In this document: piece by piece, positions 61,963 through 64,000 of the stretch | Layout of the letters: every line of letters begins with the position of its first letter | How positions within the stretch are numbered: position 1 is the stretch's first letter | Assembly (NCBI RefSeq): GCF_001667775.1 | Contig: NZ_LZJI01000083.1 | Location: 23,232 to 87,231 of the forward strand | Reading direction: 5' to 3' | Origin: Mycobacterium sp. E1747 | Lineage (GTDB): Bacteria > Actinomycetota > Actinomycetes > Mycobacteriales > Mycobacteriaceae | DNA: 64,000 bases | Program-made: the position numbers and the translations under genes | The notes under the pieces: generated by a model | The model's input: the letters and a program-made list of their open reading frames with translations, nothing else | Told to the model about the DNA's origin: nothing | Databases searched by the model: none

Positions 61963-62898
61963 CTAGTGATTGACAGTCTGCAGGAACTCTCGAAGGTTGG
62001 ACTCCATTGACGCCAAGTCGATGACCGGCGGCGCGAGGATGATCCGGGTCACGCCGGCCGCTGCGTAAGCATCGACGGAGTCGGCGGTCAACGCGGCCGC
62101 TGGGTCGGTGTAGTCAGTGGGATTGGGTGGCGCACAGTAGGTCACCTCGATCGCAGCTGGGTCGCGGCCATGTTCCTCTGCCGTGCGACGCGCCTCAGCC
62201 ACCAGATGCGCGGTCTCGTCGGGCGTGGTTGCCATCGGCAGGTAACCGTCACCGAGTCTGCCAGCGCGACGAGCGGCCACCACAGTGCTTCCGCTGATGA
62301 AAATTGGAGGCCCTCCCTGGCGTATCGGTTGCGGCAGACAGTGCACGTCTGCAAAGCGGGTGAATTCGCCGCTGAAGGTCGCCGGATCGTCGGACCACAG
62401 CGCCCTCATAACGTTGATCCCTTCTTCGAGACGCGCCATCCGAGTGGACCATTGGCCGTTTGTCAGCATCTCGAATTCTTTGCGCAACCAGCCTTGGCCG
62501 ACCCCCAGGGCTACCCTGCCGCCGGTGATCCTGTCCAACGATGCGACCTGCTTGGCGGTAATGATCGGGCTCCGCACGGACAGCAGCAGGACTGCGGTGC
62601 CCAGCAGCATGCTGGAGGTACGTTCGGACAACCACGCCAGGTGAATCAGCGGATCCGAGAAGGCAAAGTCGGCGGGAACCGGCACGCTGCCGTCGGGGCT
62701 GTACGGGTACGCCGAGTCGTGTGTCGCAGGCATGGCAACGTGGTCGCCAACCCAAAGGGAATCGAACCCGGTCGCCTCGGCGGCTGACACCAACTGCGCT
62801 GCGAGCTCTGGCTGACTCCAGATGCCGGCGTTGATCATCCACAGTCCGAATCGCATCCGCGTGCCGTCGCTTTTTCGTTGTGATGCCACCCGGCTCAC
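61963..62898 (-). CDS. LLM-class F420-dependent oxidoreductase (single type)
   Basis: Luciferase-like oxidoreductase of 311 aa from the GTG at 62898, which overlaps the SDR stop (GTGA), or 297 aa from the ATG at 62856 (MRFGLWMINAG). WVGDHV near residue 50 and the ITGGRVALGVGQGWLRKEFE block identify the common F420-dependent LLM group (TIGR03619-like), distinct from the paired A and B subtypes. It is co-transcribed with the SDR from the promoter carrying the TGTAC-type operators. Confidence 0.9.
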   Translation of the reverse strand: MSRVASQRKSDGTRMRFGLWMINAGIWSQPELAAQLVSAAEATGFDSLWVGDHVAMPATHDSAYPYSPDGSVPVPADFAFSDPLIHLAWLSERTSSMLLGTAVLLLSVRSPIITAKQVASLDRITGGRVALGVGQGWLRKEFEMLTNGQWSTRMARLEEGINVMRALWSDDPATFSGEFTRFADVHCLPQPIRQGGPPIFISGSTVVAARRAGRLGDGYLPMATTPDETAHLVAEARRTAEEHGRDPAAIEVTYCAPPNPTDYTDPAAALTADSVDAYAAAGVTRIILAPPVIDLASMESNLREFLQTVNH

Positions 62899-63677
62899 CG
62901 AGCCATCAACATTCCGCCGTCAATCCCGACGAGTTGCCCGGTCATGAAGGACGACATGTCGCTAGCCAAGAACACGTTGAGGTTCGCGGCGTCCTCCGGC
63001 TTACCCAAGTCACCGGTCAGCGGGATCACGGCCTGCTTCCACGCGGCGATCTCGGCGGACTTCTCCGGTGACATCTCCGAATACCAGGTCTCGGCCAATT
63101 CGGTATGCACCGCCGGGCACACCACGTTGGCCCGAATTCCCAATGGCCCCCACTCTTGGGCGATCACGCGTGTGTAGGCGATGACGCCCGCTTTCGCTGC
63201 GCCGTAAGCAGCCATTTGTGGCATGGTGACCACACCCGCATACGACGAGTAGTTGACTATGGAACCTTGACCGACCGGCTTCATGTACCGAAACGCGGCA
63301 GCATTGGTGAACGCGGTACCCAGGACGTGAACGGCGAATTGTTCGTAAAGGTCACTCTCCAGCAGGTTTTCAGTCGGTTTCTGCTGCTCGATGCCCGCCG
63401 AACTCACCAGCACGTCGATACCACCCAGCACGGCAACGGCCTCGTCGAACGCCGCATCGACGTGGTCCTGCTTCGTCACGTCTACTTGCACGTGTGCGAA
63501 GGATCCCGAGCCTAGTTCACGCAATGCGCTGACGACCGTCGCGGCACGTTCCGATTCGGGCGCCGAGCGCGACATGGTCACTACCGACGCTCCGTTGCCC
63601 GCCATCGCGAGCGCGCTCGCCCTTCCGATCCCAGTGACACCGCCTGTGATGACGATTCGCTTGCCGTGCAAGAGCAT
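62895..63677 (-). CDS. Short-chain dehydrogenase/reductase
   Basis: SDR of 260 aa. TGGVTGIG is at 11-18, the usual NNAG is SSAG at 92-95, Ser144/145, and YGAAK at 158-162. GGGAGGAG precedes the ATG at 63677. The stop overlaps the LLM start. Two operators lie upstream, shared with the divergent gene at the right edge. The loss of Asn in NNAG is unusual but tolerated in some SDRs. Confidence 0.9.
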   Translation of the reverse strand: MLLHGKRIVITGGVTGIGRASALAMAGNGASVVTMSRSAPESERAATVVSALRELGSGSFAHVQVDVTKQDHVDAAFDEAVAVLGGIDVLVSSAGIEQQKPTENLLESDLYEQFAVHVLGTAFTNAAAFRYMKPVGQGSIVNYSSYAGVVTMPQMAAYGAAKAGVIAYTRVIAQEWGPLGIRANVVCPAVHTELAETWYSEMSPEKSAEIAAWKQAVIPLTGDLGKPEDAANLNVFLASDMSSFMTGQLVGIDGGMLMAR

Positions 63678-63757
63678 ATGCGTCTCCTCCCGTTGTGCCG
63701 ATCTTGGGCCTCGGCACATGTCGGGCCGATCCTGGGACGAGGGTGACCTATCCCTTC

Positions 63758-63790
63758 TATACTTGTACACTACATAACTTTACAAGTACA
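63758..63790. promoter_or_regulatory. Pair of TGTAC-NN-GTACA-type operators
   Basis: TATACTTGTACA (63758-63769) and TTTACAAGTACA (63779-63790), 21 bases apart, between the divergent SDR and the right-edge gene. They match the three-site array at 60913-60972, so both promoters probably answer to one regulator. Confidence 0.65.
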
Positions 63791-63886
63791 TATAATCTGA
63801 AACCGGCAGGCCTGTCCGACTGACGACGGACGCGCAGGCGGCAACTGAGCTCGGCTAAACGACCACGGTCAAGATAGGAGACTTTG

Positions 63887-64000
63887 ATGGCTGCACCAAC
63901 TCACACCCGGGACGCGATCGTGGCCGCCCAGCACAGGAACACACTTTCCTGGAAGAACTCACTGGCACCAGGGTCGTGCGGTCCACGAACGTAGGGGTGG
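63887..64000 (+). pseudogene. Start of a gene cut by the window edge, apparent frameshift
   Basis: AGGAG lies 6 nt before an ATG at 63887, and the first 16 or so codons (MAAPTHTRDAIVAAQH) read like a protein. The frame then stops at 63994, while a second frame from about 63930 reads EHTFLEELTGTRVVRST and stays open to the edge. This looks like one gene with a frameshift (natural or a sequencing error). Product not recognised. Confidence 0.4.

Noticed and set aside
1..64000. Insertion sequences, integrases, CRISPR arrays, tRNA or rRNA genes
   Set aside because: None recognised on either strand; repeats found are short operators or hairpins, and protein-level repeats are paralogous genes.

Overview
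The window looks like chromosomal DNA of a mycobacterium (Mycobacterium/Mycolicibacterium type). It is GC-rich and uses GTG and TTG starts freely. It carries a secreted DUF732 protein, a family largely confined to mycobacteria, and nine luciferase-like (LLM, F420/flavin type) oxidoreductases. It has many leaderless promoters (TAnnnT, 6-7 nt, start codon) and many 4-base stop/start overlaps. No rRNA, tRNA, CRISPR array, transposase or phage gene was seen, and almost every base is accounted for by coding sequence.

The region is an accessory, probably catabolic, supercluster built from a few repeatedly duplicated families. There are nine LLM oxidoreductases (four of subtype A, four of subtype B, one single), seven APH-fold phosphotransferases, and five copies of a DUF7064-like protein with an RDxSxG motif. 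There are three proteins with a PEP-utiliser swivelling His domain (one complete dikinase, two lacking the ATP-grasp half), six intact SDRs plus one deleted SDR, three FAD dehydrogenases and nine TetR regulators.

Layout. 1-5.3 kb: LLM-A, kinase, SDR and TetR (minus), divergent from LLM-B. 5.4-11 kb: kinase/DUF7064-like pair, TetR, DUF7064-like/FAD pair. 11-14.3 kb: AraC regulator, P450, epoxide-hydrolase-like enzyme. 14.4-25.5 kb: a large LuxR/ATPase activator followed by two plus-strand operons (SDR-kinase; EthD-like, PEP-swivel, SDR, DUF7064-like, saccharopine-dehydrogenase-like, membrane protein, broken MaoC); both promoters carry the same inverted repeat at the same distance from the -10. 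25.8-31.3 kb: hypothetical, DUF732, TetR/FAD/mini-SDR operon, two coupled TetRs. 30.5-35.8 kb: tyrosine phosphatase, PEP dikinase-like enzyme, phytoene-desaturase-like FAD enzyme. 36-43.7 kb: kinase/LLM-A/LLM-B, kinase/DUF7064-like, kinase. 43.8-49 kb: SDR, a LuxC/LuxE-like acyl-reductase pair, two TetRs. 49-57.7 kb: LLM-A, SnoaL-like, LLM-B, TetR, SDR, LLM-A/kinase/LLM-B, TetR. 58-64 kb: DUF7064-like/PEP-swivel, racemase-like, LLM/SDR, and the start of a further gene, with a shared TGTAC-NN-GTACA operator family at two of the promoters.

How the genes may work together (inference): hydroxyl groups of a bulky, probably alicyclic or isoprenoid-like substrate could be phosphorylated by the APH-fold kinases or the PEP-type phosphotransferases. 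SDR, FAD, P450 and paired LLM enzymes would do the redox steps, with hydrolase, SnoaL and MaoC-type enzymes supporting. The substrate cannot be read from the sequence. Two modules (LLM-A plus kinase; DUF7064-like plus kinase) occur more than once with the same order, which suggests block duplication and divergence rather than random gene accretion.
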